Assembly: GCA_027064585.1 (NCBI GenBank)
Contig: JAMOPI010000026.1
Coordinates: 1 to 35,844, forward strand
Origin: Candidatus Desulfofervidaceae bacterium
GTDB taxonomy: Bacteria; Desulfobacterota; Desulfofervidia; Desulfofervidales; Desulfofervidaceae
Reading direction: 5' to 3'
Length of the DNA stretch: 35,844 bases
Below are positions 1 to 7,584 of the stretch, piece after piece; within the stretch, counting starts at the first letter, position 1, and each line of letters starts with the position of its first letter. Below the pieces are notes generated by a model. That model did no database searches. It saw only the letters and a list, made by a program, of their open reading frames with translations, and had not been told where the DNA came from. The position numbers were made by a program, and so were the translations under genes.

Positions 1-150
1 CCCCAAATAATTATTAGTACAAAATAAAATCACTTCCTTCCCGTTTATAAAAGCACGGGTTGGACTTAGTGGAGTTATCTCTCGTAACTGTCGCCAGAGA
101 TTATTCTGTCTAAGTGTATCAAGCTCAGTCTTTATTTCTTCCCAAACCAT
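1..150 (-). CDS. bioF: 8-amino-7-oxononanoate synthase (or related alpha-oxoamine synthase), N-terminal fragment
   Basis: The first 50 codons of a gene that runs off the left edge. It starts at ATG 150-148 behind a GAGGGAG ribosome site and lies 15 nt after the birA stop. The fragment reads MVWEEIKTELDTLRQNNLWR and ends in CTNNYLG. The N-N-Y-L-G signature near residue 45, preceded by a helical ~30-residue N-terminus and a short strand, is typical of the PLP-dependent alpha-oxoamine synthases BioF and Kbl. BioF condenses pimeloyl-ACP/CoA with alanine in the biotin pathway. Coupling to birA makes BioF the better call, but Kbl (glycine C-acetyltransferase) is not excluded because the PLP lysine region lies outside the window. 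Confidence 0.72.
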   Translation of the reverse strand, partial: MVWEEIKTELDTLRQNNLWRQLREITPLSPTRAFINGKEVILFCTNNYLG

Positions 151-165
151 ATTCTCCCTCTGCAA

Positions 166-1089
166 CTAATCTTTCCGCAAGTGCACACAATCGCCGGCCA
201 CAATCCTTTTTAAATCGCCTTCCCTTGTTCTTAAAATAAGCGCTCCATCATGGTCAATATCTAATGGTTGACCTTCTATCGTCCCATGAATCGTGATAAT
301 TCTTACTTGGTAATTGAAGGTAGAAGAAAACCGTTTCCACTCTTGAATCAGTTCAGGACGACCTAAAAGGCCCTTTCTTTTTTTGATTTCTTTCAAAATT
401 TGTAAAAACAGCTCTTTTCTAGAAATTTCCTTTCCAAGCACTTCTTTTAAGGAAATGGCATTCTTTTCATAATAAGAAATCTCATTATTGGCATTTATGC
501 CAATACCGAGGTTGATAAACTTTACTATATCTGCCTCGGCCTCCATTTCGGCCAGGATACCACAAACCTTTCTTTCATTGACAAGCACATCATTTGGCCA
601 CTTAAGTGTTGCTTTTAGGTTAAAAAGATCTCTTATCGCTTTCGCCACGGCAATACCGGCCATTAAATTAACCAAATGTGCCTGTAGAGGACTTATTTTT
701 GGCTTCAAAATCAGGGAAAAATAAATTCCTCCTTTAGCCGAATGCCAGTACCTGCCCAGTCGTCCCCTGCCCTTGGTCTGAGTTTCAGCAATGACAATGG
801 TTTCTTTTTCCTTCTGAGCCAATTTGCGGGCAATATCCATGGTAGAAGTAACTTCTTTAAAATGATAAACTTTCATCCCTAAGTTTGGTAATTCCTCTGG
901 CAGAAGCAAATCTGGCGCCGATAATAACCGGTACCCTCTTGCTGAACTTTCTATGACATAACCATCCTTGCGCAAGGTTTGAATATGTTTCCAAATTGCC
1001 ACCCTAGAAATGCCAAGGTTTTTACTCAAGGTTTCACCAGATATATAACCTTTGTTCTGATAAAGGGCCTCCAAAATCTTTTGTCGCAT
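166..1089 (-). CDS. birA: Bifunctional biotin operon repressor / biotin-[acetyl-CoA-carboxylase] ligase
   Basis: Protein of 307 aa with the full group II BirA layout. A winged helix-turn-helix fills residues ~1-65 (start MRQKILEALYQ, recognition part ISRVAIWKHIQTL). The catalytic core follows, with the biotinyl-AMP loop GRGRLGRYWHS, then KWPNDVLVN and GILAEMEAE, and a C-terminal SH3-like domain. It should biotinylate carboxyl-carrier proteins and repress biotin genes. An upstream in-frame ATG at 1101 exists, but it lies inside the predicted -10 box, so the ATG at 1089 is chosen; this leaves almost no leader and no Shine-Dalgarno. bioF follows at 15 nt, so the repressor and a pathway gene share one message. 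Confidence 0.92.
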   Translation of the reverse strand: MRQKILEALYQNKGYISGETLSKNLGISRVAIWKHIQTLRKDGYVIESSARGYRLLSAPDLLLPEELPNLGMKVYHFKEVTSTMDIARKLAQKEKETIVIAETQTKGRGRLGRYWHSAKGGIYFSLILKPKISPLQAHLVNLMAGIAVAKAIRDLFNLKATLKWPNDVLVNERKVCGILAEMEAEADIVKFINLGIGINANNEISYYEKNAISLKEVLGKEISRKELFLQILKEIKKRKGLLGRPELIQEWKRFSSTFNYQVRIITIHGTIEGQPLDIDHDGALILRTREGDLKRIVAGDCVHLRKD

Positions 1090-1090
1090 G

Positions 1091-1129
1091 GTTAACCACA
1101 TAGTTAACTCTTGTTAACGTAGTTGTCAA
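1091..1129 (-). promoter_or_regulatory. birA-bioF promoter with candidate BirA operator
   Basis: Reading the minus strand, TTGACA (1129-1124) is followed after 17 nt by TAACTA (1106-1101), a near-consensus sigma70 promoter. The predicted start of transcription (~1094) is only about 5 nt before the ATG at 1089. Three copies of the palindrome GTTAAC (1091-1096, 1103-1108, 1113-1118) cover the spacer, -10 and start site. The outer two are separated by 16 nt, close to the spacing of BirA operators built from TTGTTAAC/GTTAACAA half-sites in other bacteria, so autorepression by BirA is likely. The operator is an inference from motif and position. Confidence 0.6.
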
Positions 1130-1202
1130 GGAGATGGATTATTGTCTTTTATGAAATGTCTTGTAAAAAGACCAATCGTGAGTTTTTGGCTTTATCTTTT
1201 CT

Positions 1203-1369
1203 GAAGCTGTTTGAAAATTGAGCATTGGCCCAAAATCCGTGATTAATTTTAGTATTCCGCAAAAAATGATGAGTTTTTCTTCTTCCTTACTTGTGAAAGA
1301 TGTTTTTTAAAAATTGTTTTATTATGCCATACTTCTGGGGTTTCTTGGAGGGCAATCACGGATTTTGGG
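1203..1369. repeat. Intergenic repeat, copy A (birA-uspA interval)
   Basis: The divergent 1090-1435 gap carries two inverted copies of the element CCCAAAATCCGTGATT (1229-1244) and AATCACGGATTTTGGG (1354-1369). The left flank 1203-1235 matches 18331-18363 almost base for base. The inner part contains TTTTTTAAAAATTG (around 1303-1317) and GGTTTCTTGGAGGGCAAT (1339-1356), also found in the copy at 18384-18537. No gene is visible in this interval. The right end sits 12 nt upstream of the uspA -35 box. It looks like a shortened member of a dispersed family. Confidence 0.6.
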
Positions 1370-1381
1370 AACTGTTTTTTC

Positions 1382-1410
1382 TTGACATTTATTCTTTAAT
1401 TTTTAATAAT
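1382..1410 (+). promoter_or_regulatory. Predicted uspA promoter
   Basis: TTGACA (1382-1387), 17 nt spacer, AATAAT (1405-1410). The shared element GGATTTTGGG (1360-1369) ends 12 nt upstream of the -35 box. The predicted transcript starts near 1417, ahead of the AAGGAGG ribosome site at 1424-1430. Confidence 0.6.
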
Positions 1411-1435
1411 GAATACAACAACAAAGGAGGAAATT

Positions 1436-1891
1436 ATGATGAGGGAAATTAAAAAAATTTTAGTGCCGATTGATTTTTCGGAAGTAAGTAAAACTTTGGG
1501 TCCTTATGCCCGGTATCTTGCTGACAAGCTTGGGGCAAAAATTACTCTTCTCTATGTTGTGCGTAGTTTGGATTATTTTGGTGGATTTTATGTCCCTCAT
1601 ACATCCATCAAAAATTTTGAAGAAGAAATCCTGCGTGGTGCTGAAAAGAAAATGGAAAACTACGTTGTTGACTACTTTGAAAATTATCCAGTAAAAACAA
1701 AGATTTTAATTGGGGATGCTGCTACCGAAATTTTAAACTTTGCCGAAGAAGAGGAATTTGACCTTATTGTCATGGGAACACATGGCCGCAAAGGTTTAGA
1801 TAAAGTTATCTTTGGTAGTGTAGCGGAACGGGTAGTTAAAGGGGCAAACTGCCCGGTCCTAACTATTAACCCTTATCGGATGAAGCAATAG
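1436..1891 (+). CDS. Universal stress protein, UspA family
   Basis: A 151-aa single-domain Usp protein starting MMREIKKILVPIDFSE. The N-terminal strand with P-x-D is typical. The ATP-binding signature G-x2-G-x9-G-S is intact near residues 113-127 (GTHG, then GS before VAERVV), which suggests an ATP-binding rather than FadR-like Usp. Such proteins are cytosolic dimers induced by starvation or stress. Start choice: AAGGAGG at 1424-1430 serves ATG 1436 or the next codon ATG 1439. An in-frame ATG at 1409 overlaps the predicted -10 box and is rejected. The 3' end overlaps the convergent DHH gene by 26 bp. Confidence 0.93.
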   Translation: MMREIKKILVPIDFSEVSKTLGPYARYLADKLGAKITLLYVVRSLDYFGGFYVPHTSIKNFEEEILRGAEKKMENYVVDYFENYPVKTKILIGDAATEILNFAEEEEFDLIVMGTHGRKGLDKVIFGSVAERVVKGANCPVLTINPYRMKQ

Positions 1892-2819
1892 CCGCACTGA
1901 GTTGATTAATAATTGTCATCGCAATTTCATGTGCCTCGCCAAGGCTGGATACAGTTACAGCCCCGACGGCTGGGTGTCCACCTCCACCGAAGGTATGACA
2001 TAATTGGCCTATATTTAAAAGCAGACTCCTATGCCAGGGATTTTCGTTGACGGCAATCATATAGCGACCGTTATTTAGTTCTATAATGCCCACGGCGTAA
2101 AGACATTGAGGATAAAAATAGTATGGTGCCCAGCGACAAGTAAAAAAGTGCTGTGGCATCTGAAAGAAAACGATTTTGGTTGTGGGATCGTACTGCGCTT
2201 TTGTCTTAAATTCTGCTAAGGCCTGTTTTCTTATTTGGTATGCCTTTTTAAAACGCCATTCCACAATGAGAGGAAGGGGTATTTTAAAAAGACGGTCTTT
2301 ATAATACCAAAATAGCCGCGTTAGTTCTATCAAATAGGCGTTATCACTTTCTATCGCCAAAGAGAGGTGAATCTTAAATGCCGGATGTTCACAAGAAACA
2401 ATTTCTTCTAATTGATAGGTAGCGGTATCTATTTTGTGGGCCCACTGGACAAGATCAAAAAAGTTAAGGTTGCGATAGGCAAATACATCATAGAGTTTTT
2501 CCCAGATCAACAGAGCACAAGAACCCTTCTGCGGATCAAAAAAGTGCCTGGTGGGATCTAGAGTTCCTTCGTAATAATTAAGCCCTGTTTGGTGATGGTC
2601 AAACCAAAAGGTAGCTTGGGGATGGAAGATATAGTCTAAGACAAAAGAGATATCTCCCTTAAGTTTGGTTTCTGTCCAACGTTCCTTTTTCCCGTATCCT
2701 ACAGGGAAAAGTTTTATCCTCGCTTCTGGCCACTTTTCTTGAGCATAATCAGCAATAAGGGCTGCTGAAACCATCCCATCAAAGTCACGATGAAAATAAA
2801 TGCAAATCTCTTTTGCCAT
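1866..2819 (-). CDS. DHH/DHHA1 family phosphoesterase
   Basis: A 317-aa protein with the metal-site motifs of the DHH superfamily: HRDFDG (residues 10-15), DHH (74-76) and a further acidic position in KIDTA (D131). The C-terminal DHHA1 substrate-binding motif GGGGHP is at 278-283. Family members hydrolyse short oligonucleotides, pAp or cyclic dinucleotides (NrnA, GdpP) or act as exonucleases (RecJ). Length is close to NrnA, but the HxDxDG variant differs from the usual NPDGD, so the substrate is left open. The start at 2819 has a GAGG ribosome site 8 nt upstream. Its predicted promoter (TTGCAT at 2880-2875, with only a weak -10) lies 13 nt downstream of the shared GGATTTTGGG element. Confidence 0.85.
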   Translation of the reverse strand: MAKEICIYFHRDFDGMVSAALIADYAQEKWPEARIKLFPVGYGKKERWTETKLKGDISFVLDYIFHPQATFWFDHHQTGLNYYEGTLDPTRHFFDPQKGSCALLIWEKLYDVFAYRNLNFFDLVQWAHKIDTATYQLEEIVSCEHPAFKIHLSLAIESDNAYLIELTRLFWYYKDRLFKIPLPLIVEWRFKKAYQIRKQALAEFKTKAQYDPTTKIVFFQMPQHFFTCRWAPYYFYPQCLYAVGIIELNNGRYMIAVNENPWHRSLLLNIGQLCHTFGGGGHPAVGAVTVSSLGEAHEIAMTIINQLSAAIASSDKG

Positions 2820-2893
2820 AGGGCCTTCCTCATGGATGTAAATTATGTGTTTTTCTTACATGGTTTAGCGAAAAATGCAAGAAGGGAGAAGAA

Positions 2894-3020
2894 CCCAAAA
2901 TCCGTGATTGCCCTTCAAAAACCCCACAAGTTGCTTATCATAAAGCGATTTTTTAAAAAACGCCTTTCACCTAAAAGGTGAAAAACATTCACCTTTTCCT
3001 CAAGCCCAATTATAATTGTA
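2894..3020 (-). repeat. Intergenic repeat, copy B
   Basis: Read on the minus strand this block runs from ATTATAATTGGGCTTGAGG through the hairpin TTTCACCTTTTAGGTGAAA (around 2965-2985) and TTTTTTAAAAAATCG to AGGGCAATCACGGATTTTGG. It matches 18410-18537 on the plus strand over its whole length, with only scattered differences. The hairpin arm occurs three times in alternating orientation (TTCACC / GGTGAA / TTCACC on the plus strand), so two mutually exclusive hairpins can form. The final GGATTTTGGG (2903-2894) is 13 nt from the -35 of the DHH gene. Confidence 0.7.
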
Positions 3021-3031
3021 GCGCCTCCGAT

Positions 3032-3276
3032 CGCTTATACGGTCAAGGCCAAGCCCTACGGGTGGCCTTCGGCCAGCCTTGGCCTCGCTCGCTACGGCGC
3101 TTTTTTTCTTTTTGAGGCCAGGAAGAACAAGGGAAATTTTCTTTTTTCCCTTCCTCCTTGCGATTTTTCTTTTTTCCAGGGCCGAGGGCGGTCAAGGGCA
3201 AGCCTGCAGGGCGCTGCCTGCCCAAAGGGCAGGTCGAAACGAGCGTAGCGAGTGAAGACCCTTGACCGCATAAGCG
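3032..3276. repeat. GC-rich double palindrome (cruciform-like element)
   Basis: A GC-rich island in AT-rich intergenic DNA. Outer ends are inverted: CGCTTATACGGTCAAGG (3032-3048) and CCTTGACCGCATAAGCG (3260-3276). Each half folds separately. Left half: stem GGTCAAGGC/GCCTTGGCC (3041-3049, 3076-3084) enclosing CCC-TAC-GGG and TGGCC-TTC-GGCCA. Right half: stem GGTCAAGGG/CCCTTGACC (3190-3198, 3259-3267) enclosing CCTGCCC-AAA-GGGCAGG (3217-3233). The flanking bases AAAATTATATGCCAGGGCC (minus strand, ~3292-3274) recur at 18385-18402, where the GC-rich core is absent. No convincing gene lies within 2820-3492. Confidence 0.65.
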
Positions 3277-3375
3277 AGGCCCTGGCATATAATTTTTAAA
3301 AAGGAGAAGGGATAATTCTGGCATTTTTCTTAATTCCTTCCTCATCTCAAATGTCCTTTTTAAAAAATCAATCGC

Positions 3376-3427
3376 AGATTTTGGGAAGAATAAAACAATT
3401 GACATTTACCCCCTTTTTCCGTTATCT
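3376..3427 (+). promoter_or_regulatory. ilv operon promoter P1 with upstream shared element
   Basis: AGATTTTGGG (3376-3385, last part of the shared element) is followed after 13 nt by TTGACA (3399-3404), a 17-nt spacer and TTATCT (3422-3427). The -10 box is the left arm of an 18-bp palindrome. Confidence 0.6.
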
Positions 3428-3439
3428 TAATTAAGATAA
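3422..3439. promoter_or_regulatory. Perfect 18-bp palindrome, candidate operator of the ilv operon
   Basis: TTATCTTAATTAAGATAA is a perfect dyad. It covers the P1 -10 box and ends 1 nt before the P2 -35 box, so a bound dimer could act on both promoters. The binding protein is unknown. Confidence 0.5.
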
Positions 3440-3440
3440 G

Positions 3441-3470
3441 TTGACAAAGTAAGGTTTGTGTGGATATAAA
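3441..3470 (+). promoter_or_regulatory. ilv operon promoter P2
   Basis: TTGACA (3441-3446), 18-nt spacer, TATAAA (3465-3470). The predicted start (~3477) gives a short leader with the ribosome site TAGGAGGGAAGG directly before ATG 3493. There is no room for a T-box or peptide attenuator. Confidence 0.6.
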
Positions 3471-3492
3471 CATCGTCTATTAGGAGGGAAGG

Positions 3493-3726
3493 ATGGAGCA
3501 ATGGGAGTTAAACTTGATTAATAAGCTTATTGACAAAGATGAAGAATTGAAAAAATTATGGGAGGAACATCTTGAATTAGAAAAGAAAATAGAAGAATAT
3601 AATAAACGGGTCTATCTTACGCCTGAGGAAGAGGCAGAACAAAATAGGCTTAAAAAACTTAAGTTGGCAGGTAAAGATAAAATTCATGAAATTTTAAACA
3701 AGTATAGAAAGGAAATGGGGACATGA
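3493..3726 (+). CDS. DUF465/YdcH-like small helical protein
   Basis: A 77-aa, highly charged and almost wholly helical protein. The closing block [20 protein letters not shown] followed by DKIHEIL resembles the DUF465 (YdcH-like) family: an acidic EEE stretch, then an LKK.KL..KD.I helix. Family function is not known; members are short coiled-coil proteins. It is the first gene of the ilv operon and its stop overlaps the ilvB start (ATGA), so translation of the two is probably coupled. The start has a strong GGAGGG ribosome site. A structural or regulatory role for acetolactate synthase would be speculation. Confidence 0.78.
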   Translation: MEQWELNLINKLIDKDEELKKLWEEHLELEKKIEEYNKRVYLTPEEEAEQNRLKKLKLAGKDKIHEILNKYRKEMGT

Positions 3727-5432
3727 AACTTAGAGGGGCACAAATAGTTGTAGAAAGTTTGTTAAAAGAAAATGTAGAAGTTATTTTTGGCTTACCGGGT
3801 GGGGCGATTATTGATGTTTATGATGTCCTTTATGATTCTCCTATACGCCACATTTTAGTGCGCCACGAGCAAGGGGCCGTGCACATGGCCGACGGCTACG
3901 CTCGGGCAACGGGCAAGGTTGGTGTAGCCATGGTAACCTCTGGGCCTGGAGCGACAAATACGGTTACTGGCATTGCCACGGCCTATATGGATTCCATTCC
4001 TATTGTCGTTATTACCGGGCAAGTGCCAACAAAGCTAATTGGCAATGATGCCTTCCAAGAGGTAGATATTGTGGGTATTACTAGGCCTTGCACCAAGCAC
4101 AATTACTTAGTAAAAGATGTAAAAGACCTCCCCCGGATCATTAAAGAGGCCTTTCACATTGCTAAAACAGGCCGTCCAGGACCAGTCTTGATTGATCTAC
4201 CTAAAGATGTACAACAAGCAAAGACAGAATTCGTATATCCAGAAGAGGTAAAGTTACCCGGTTATAAACCTACTTACCACGCTAATGTGCGGCAGATCAA
4301 AAAGGCCGCCCAACTCTTGGCCAAGGCCAAACGACCAGTTATCTATGCCGGTGGTGGTGTTATTTATTCAGAAGGGGCGGCGGAAGAATTGAGAAAAATT
4401 GCAGAGAAATTTTATTTCCCTGTTACCAATACGCTAATGGGTCTAGGAAGTTTTCCAGGTGATCATCCCCTTTGGCTTGGCATGTTGGGTATGCATGGCA
4501 CTTACCGGGCAAATATGGCTATTTCTACCTGTGATGTTATGTTGGCGGTTGGGGCTAGATTTGATGATAGAGTTACAGGAAAATTGGATGAATTTGCGCC
4601 TGAGGCCAAAGTTATTCACATAGATATTGATCCTTCCTCTATTAGTAAAAATGTAGCTGTGGATATTCCCATTGTAGGCGATTGTTGTGATGCCCTAAAA
4701 AAGCTTTATAAGGCGTTGGAGGCCATAGAAGGAATAGAATGGAAAGAGAAACATCGGGATTGGTTGGAGCAAATTGAGGAATGGAAAAGGGAGCATGTTT
4801 TGGCCTATGAACAACCGCCAGAAGGACCAATTAAACCACAATTTGTGGTAGAGAAACTTTATGAGTTAACAAAAGGCGAGGCCATTGTTGCTACCGAGGT
4901 TGGCCAAAACCAGATGTGGGCGGCGCAGTATTATAAGTTTAAACGTCCGCGTAGCTTTTTAACCTCAGGTGGATTGGGGACTATGGGATATGGTTTTCCT
5001 GCTGCCATTGGAGCCCAAGTGGCCTTTCCAGACAAACTGGTGCTAGATATTGCCGGTGATGGTAGTATTCAAATGAATATTCAAGAGTTAGCTACGGCGG
5101 TTGGCAATCGTTTACCAGTAAAGGTGGCCATTCTGAATAATGGCTATTTGGGTATGGTTAGACAGTGGCAGCAACTCTTTTACAAACGTCGTTACTCCCA
5201 AACTAGCCTTGAATATTCGCCTGACTTTGTTAAGCTGGCTGAGGCCTACGGAGCCGTAGGTCTAAGGGCAACCAAGCCACAGGAAGTAGAGGATGTGATT
5301 AAAAAGGCTTTAAGTATTAATGCACCTGTATTTATGGACTTTGTTATAGAAGCAGAGGAGAATGTCTATCCAATGGTACCAGCCGGAGCACCAATTACTA
5401 AAATGCTTTTGGGAGGCACAGTTTTAGTTTAA
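3723..5432 (+). CDS. ilvB: Acetolactate synthase, large (catalytic) subunit
   Basis: A 569-aa ThDP- and FAD-dependent acetohydroxyacid synthase. The N-terminal ThDP Pyr domain carries the catalytic glutamate E49 in [19 protein letters not shown] central FAD-binding domain follows. The C-terminal PP domain has the ThDP/Mg motif [14 protein letters not shown] (GDG at ~445-447) ending at the NN of ILNNGYLGM, and an AHAS-typical MVRQWQ stretch. It converts pyruvate to acetolactate (valine/leucine) or pyruvate plus 2-ketobutyrate to acetohydroxybutyrate (isoleucine). The ATG overlaps the preceding stop by 4 nt and ilvN follows after 11 nt. Length is normal. Confidence 0.97.
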   Translation: MKLRGAQIVVESLLKENVEVIFGLPGGAIIDVYDVLYDSPIRHILVRHEQGAVHMADGYARATGKVGVAMVTSGPGATNTVTGIATAYMDSIPIVVITGQVPTKLIGNDAFQEVDIVGITRPCTKHNYLVKDVKDLPRIIKEAFHIAKTGRPGPVLIDLPKDVQQAKTEFVYPEEVKLPGYKPTYHANVRQIKKAAQLLAKAKRPVIYAGGGVIYSEGAAEELRKIAEKFYFPVTNTLMGLGSFPGDHPLWLGMLGMHGTYRANMAISTCDVMLAVGARFDDRVTGKLDEFAPEAKVIHIDIDPSSISKNVAVDIPIVGDCCDALKKLYKALEAIEGIEWKEKHRDWLEQIEEWKREHVLAYEQPPEGPIKPQFVVEKLYELTKGEAIVATEVGQNQMWAAQYYKFKRPRSFLTSGGLGTMGYGFPAAIGAQVAFPDKLVLDIAGDGSIQMNIQELATAVGNRLPVKVAILNNGYLGMVRQWQQLFYKRRYSQTSLEYSPDFVKLAEAYGAVGLRATKPQEVEDVIKKALSINAPVFMDFVIEAEENVYPMVPAGAPITKMLLGGTVLV

Positions 5433-5443
5433 AGAGGAGAGCA

Positions 5444-5932
5444 ATGAGACATACAATTTCTCTATTGGTAGAAAATCAGCCGGGTGTTTTATCCCGTGTA
5501 ACAGGTTTATTTAGTGGTCGTGGATTTAATATAGAAAGCTTATGTGTGGCCGAAACTATAGACCCAAAGATCTCCCGGATTACGCTTGTAACCACAGGTG
5601 ATGAGCAAATTATAGAGCAAATTAAAAAGCAATTAAATAAGCTCATCAATGTGATCAAAGTCGTTGACCTTTCTGAGATAGAATCGGTAGAAAGAGAGAT
5701 GGCGCTCATTAAAGTTAAGGCCACACCTGAACACCGGGCCGAGATATTAAGAATGGTAGATATTTTTAGGGGGAAAATTGTGGATGTAAGTCCCCTTTAT
5801 TATACGATAGAAATTACGGGCGATGCCAAAAAACTAGAGGCCTTTATTGAGCTAATGAGCAATTTTCAGATAAAAGAGATTGCTCGTACCGGCACGGTGG
5901 CCTTACCCCGCGCCAAAAAACAAAAACGATGA
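5444..5932 (+). CDS. ilvN: Acetolactate synthase, small (regulatory) subunit
   Basis: A 162-aa protein with an N-terminal ACT domain (residues ~4-75, starting HTISLLVENQPGVLSRVTGL with the conserved GRGFNIESL segment) and a C-terminal ACT-like half ending in EIARTGTVALPR. This is the standard small subunit (IlvN/IlvH) that activates IlvB and gives valine feedback inhibition. The ribosome site AGAGGAG precedes ATG 5444. It lies between the catalytic subunit gene and ilvC, as in most bacterial ilvBNC operons. Confidence 0.96.
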   Translation: MRHTISLLVENQPGVLSRVTGLFSGRGFNIESLCVAETIDPKISRITLVTTGDEQIIEQIKKQLNKLINVIKVVDLSEIESVEREMALIKVKATPEHRAEILRMVDIFRGKIVDVSPLYYTIEITGDAKKLEAFIELMSNFQIKEIARTGTVALPRAKKQKR

Positions 5933-5946
5933 GGGAGGGAGATTAA

Positions 5947-6942
5947 ATGAAGGTCTATCACGACGACGATGTGAGTATGGATATATTTAAGGATATGAAG
6001 GTGGCGGTGATTGGCTATGGCAGTCAAGGGCATGCCCATGCCTTAAATCTGAGGGACAGTGGCGTTAATATAATTGTCGCACAGCGTCCAGGTGGTCCAA
6101 ACTATCGGTTGGCCATAGAACACGGTTTTAATCCTGTCTCGGCTACTGATGCCACAAAAGAAGCGGATGTTATTGCCATTTTAATTCAAGATCAATATCA
6201 GCCAGAACTTTATGAAAGAGAAATTGCGCCCAATTTAACCGAAGGTAAAGCTCTACTTTTTGCCCATGGATTTAATATCCACTTTAATCAAATTGTGCCA
6301 CCAAAGAATGTAGATGTTATCATGGTCGCCCCTAAAGGGCCTGGTCATTTGGTAAGAAGGATGTATGAAAAGGGTGCAGGTGTGCCAGCATTAGTGGCCG
6401 TGCATCAAGACTTTTCAGGCAAGGCTAAAGAAAAGGCCTTGGCCTATGCCAAAGGTATTGGGGCAACCAGGGCAGGGGTTCTAGAGACAACCTTTAAGGA
6501 AGAGACCGAGACTGACCTATTTGGTGAACAGGTAGTATTGTGCGGTGGTGTGACCAAACTGATGCAGACGGCCTTTGAGACCTTGGTAGAGGCTGGTTAT
6601 CAGCCAGAGATTGCCTATTTTGAGTGCATCCATGAACTTAAGTTGATTGTAGATTTGATCTATGAAGGCGGTTTTCAGCACATGCGCTATTCCATTAGTG
6701 ATACAGCCGAATACGGCGATTATACGCGCGGAAGGCGAGTAATCAACGAAGAAACCCGCCAGCGGATGCGTGAGATATTAAAGGAGATTCAAACAGGTAT
6801 GTTTGCCCGGGAGTGGATCTTAGAAAACAAGGCTGGACGTCCAGTTTATCATGCGCTAAAACGGCAAGAAAAAAATCATCTTGCCGAAAAAGTAGGGGCC
6901 AAGCTGCGGGAGATGATGCCTTGGCTGAAGGAGAAAAAATAG
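5947..6942 (+). CDS. ilvC: Ketol-acid reductoisomerase, class I
   Basis: A 331-aa short-form (class I) enzyme. The Rossmann motif [13 protein letters not shown] begins at residue 23 and the metal ligands D190 and E194 sit in ETDLFGEQ. The C-terminal knotted helical domain includes [10 protein letters not shown]. It isomerises and reduces acetolactate to 2,3-dihydroxy-isovalerate. The cofactor-specifying loop after the second strand reads RPGGPNYR (47-54): Gly, Pro and Asn replace the serines that in most class I enzymes hold the NADPH 2'-phosphate, so cofactor preference may be shifted toward NADH. The ribosome site GAGGGAGG precedes the ATG. Confidence 0.97.
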   Translation: MKVYHDDDVSMDIFKDMKVAVIGYGSQGHAHALNLRDSGVNIIVAQRPGGPNYRLAIEHGFNPVSATDATKEADVIAILIQDQYQPELYEREIAPNLTEGKALLFAHGFNIHFNQIVPPKNVDVIMVAPKGPGHLVRRMYEKGAGVPALVAVHQDFSGKAKEKALAYAKGIGATRAGVLETTFKEETETDLFGEQVVLCGGVTKLMQTAFETLVEAGYQPEIAYFECIHELKLIVDLIYEGGFQHMRYSISDTAEYGDYTRGRRVINEETRQRMREILKEIQTGMFAREWILENKAGRPVYHALKRQEKNHLAEKVGAKLREMMPWLKEKK

Positions 6943-6963
6943 ATAAGGAATAAGGCACGGTGC

Positions 6964-7584
6964 ATGCACAAAGCGGGTTGGAAGTTTGTTGGCATAAGTG
7001 GTATAGTAACAATCCTACTGCTCTTTCTTAAGTGGATACCGTTGGCCATCATTGCTGGAGTGTTCACCCTTTTTTTTATCTATTTTTTTCGTGATCCAGA
7101 ACGGCAACCCCCACTTGATGCCAAGGCCATTGTTTCTCCAGCCGATGGGCAGGTGGTATCTATTGGCCGGGCTAAGCCGCCCTTTTCAGAAAAAGAAATG
7201 CAAAAAATCAGTATCTTTATGTCCATCTTTGATGTGCATGTAAACCGCATGCCTTATACCGGCACAATAGAACGGATCATATATAAAAAAGGGCGTTTTC
7301 TCCCAGCCTATAAGTCCAAGGCCGATGAGCTTAATGAGGCCAATGCCATTTTTTGTGTGAAAGATACAAATGAGCCCTTTATTGTTGTCCAAATAGCAGG
7401 CATTTTGGCTAGACGCATTATCTGTCTTGTGAAAAGCAAACAGAAAATAGAAAGAGGAGAGCGGATTGGGATTATCTGTTTTGGTTCAAGGGTAGATTTA
7501 TATCTGCCAGAAACGGCTACCTTACTTCCCTTATTAGGGAAAAGGGTTAAGGCTGGAGAAACTATTATAGGATATTGGGAATGA
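6964..7584 (+). CDS. psd: Phosphatidylserine decarboxylase proenzyme, short form
   Basis: A 206-aa short-type Psd. One or two N-terminal membrane helices (residues ~8-42) precede RDPER, SPADGQV and the conserved FDVHVNRMP. The self-cleavage site is in FGSRVDLYLP (Gly174-Ser175): Ser175 becomes the pyruvoyl group of the ~32-residue alpha chain. It makes phosphatidylethanolamine from phosphatidylserine at the inner membrane. The Shine-Dalgarno is weak (AAGGAATAAGG further upstream). The stop overlaps the pssA start (ATGA), so the enzymes for two consecutive steps are translationally coupled. Confidence 0.95.
   Translation: MHKAGWKFVGISGIVTILLLFLKWIPLAIIAGVFTLFFIYFFRDPERQPPLDAKAIVSPADGQVVSIGRAKPPFSEKEMQKISIFMSIFDVHVNRMPYTGTIERIIYKKGRFLPAYKSKADELNEANAIFCVKDTNEPFIVVQIAGILARRIICLVKSKQKIERGERIGIICFGSRVDLYLPETATLLPLLGKRVKAGETIIGYWE

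Noticed and set aside
1203-1250. A minus-strand promoter at the birA-facing copy of the shared element
   Set aside because: After 13 nt only TTCAAA is found and no -10 follows; the good birA promoter lies ~90 nt further on.
2790-2981. A 63-codon plus-strand frame opposite the DHH gene start
   Set aside because: It reads through the repeat and the promoter region, lacks a ribosome site and shows no protein-like pattern.
3043-3405. A 120-codon open frame on the minus strand across the GC-rich palindrome
   Set aside because: It is Gly/Pro/Arg/Lys-rich low-complexity translation of a structured repeat, has no ribosome site and runs through the ilv promoter element.
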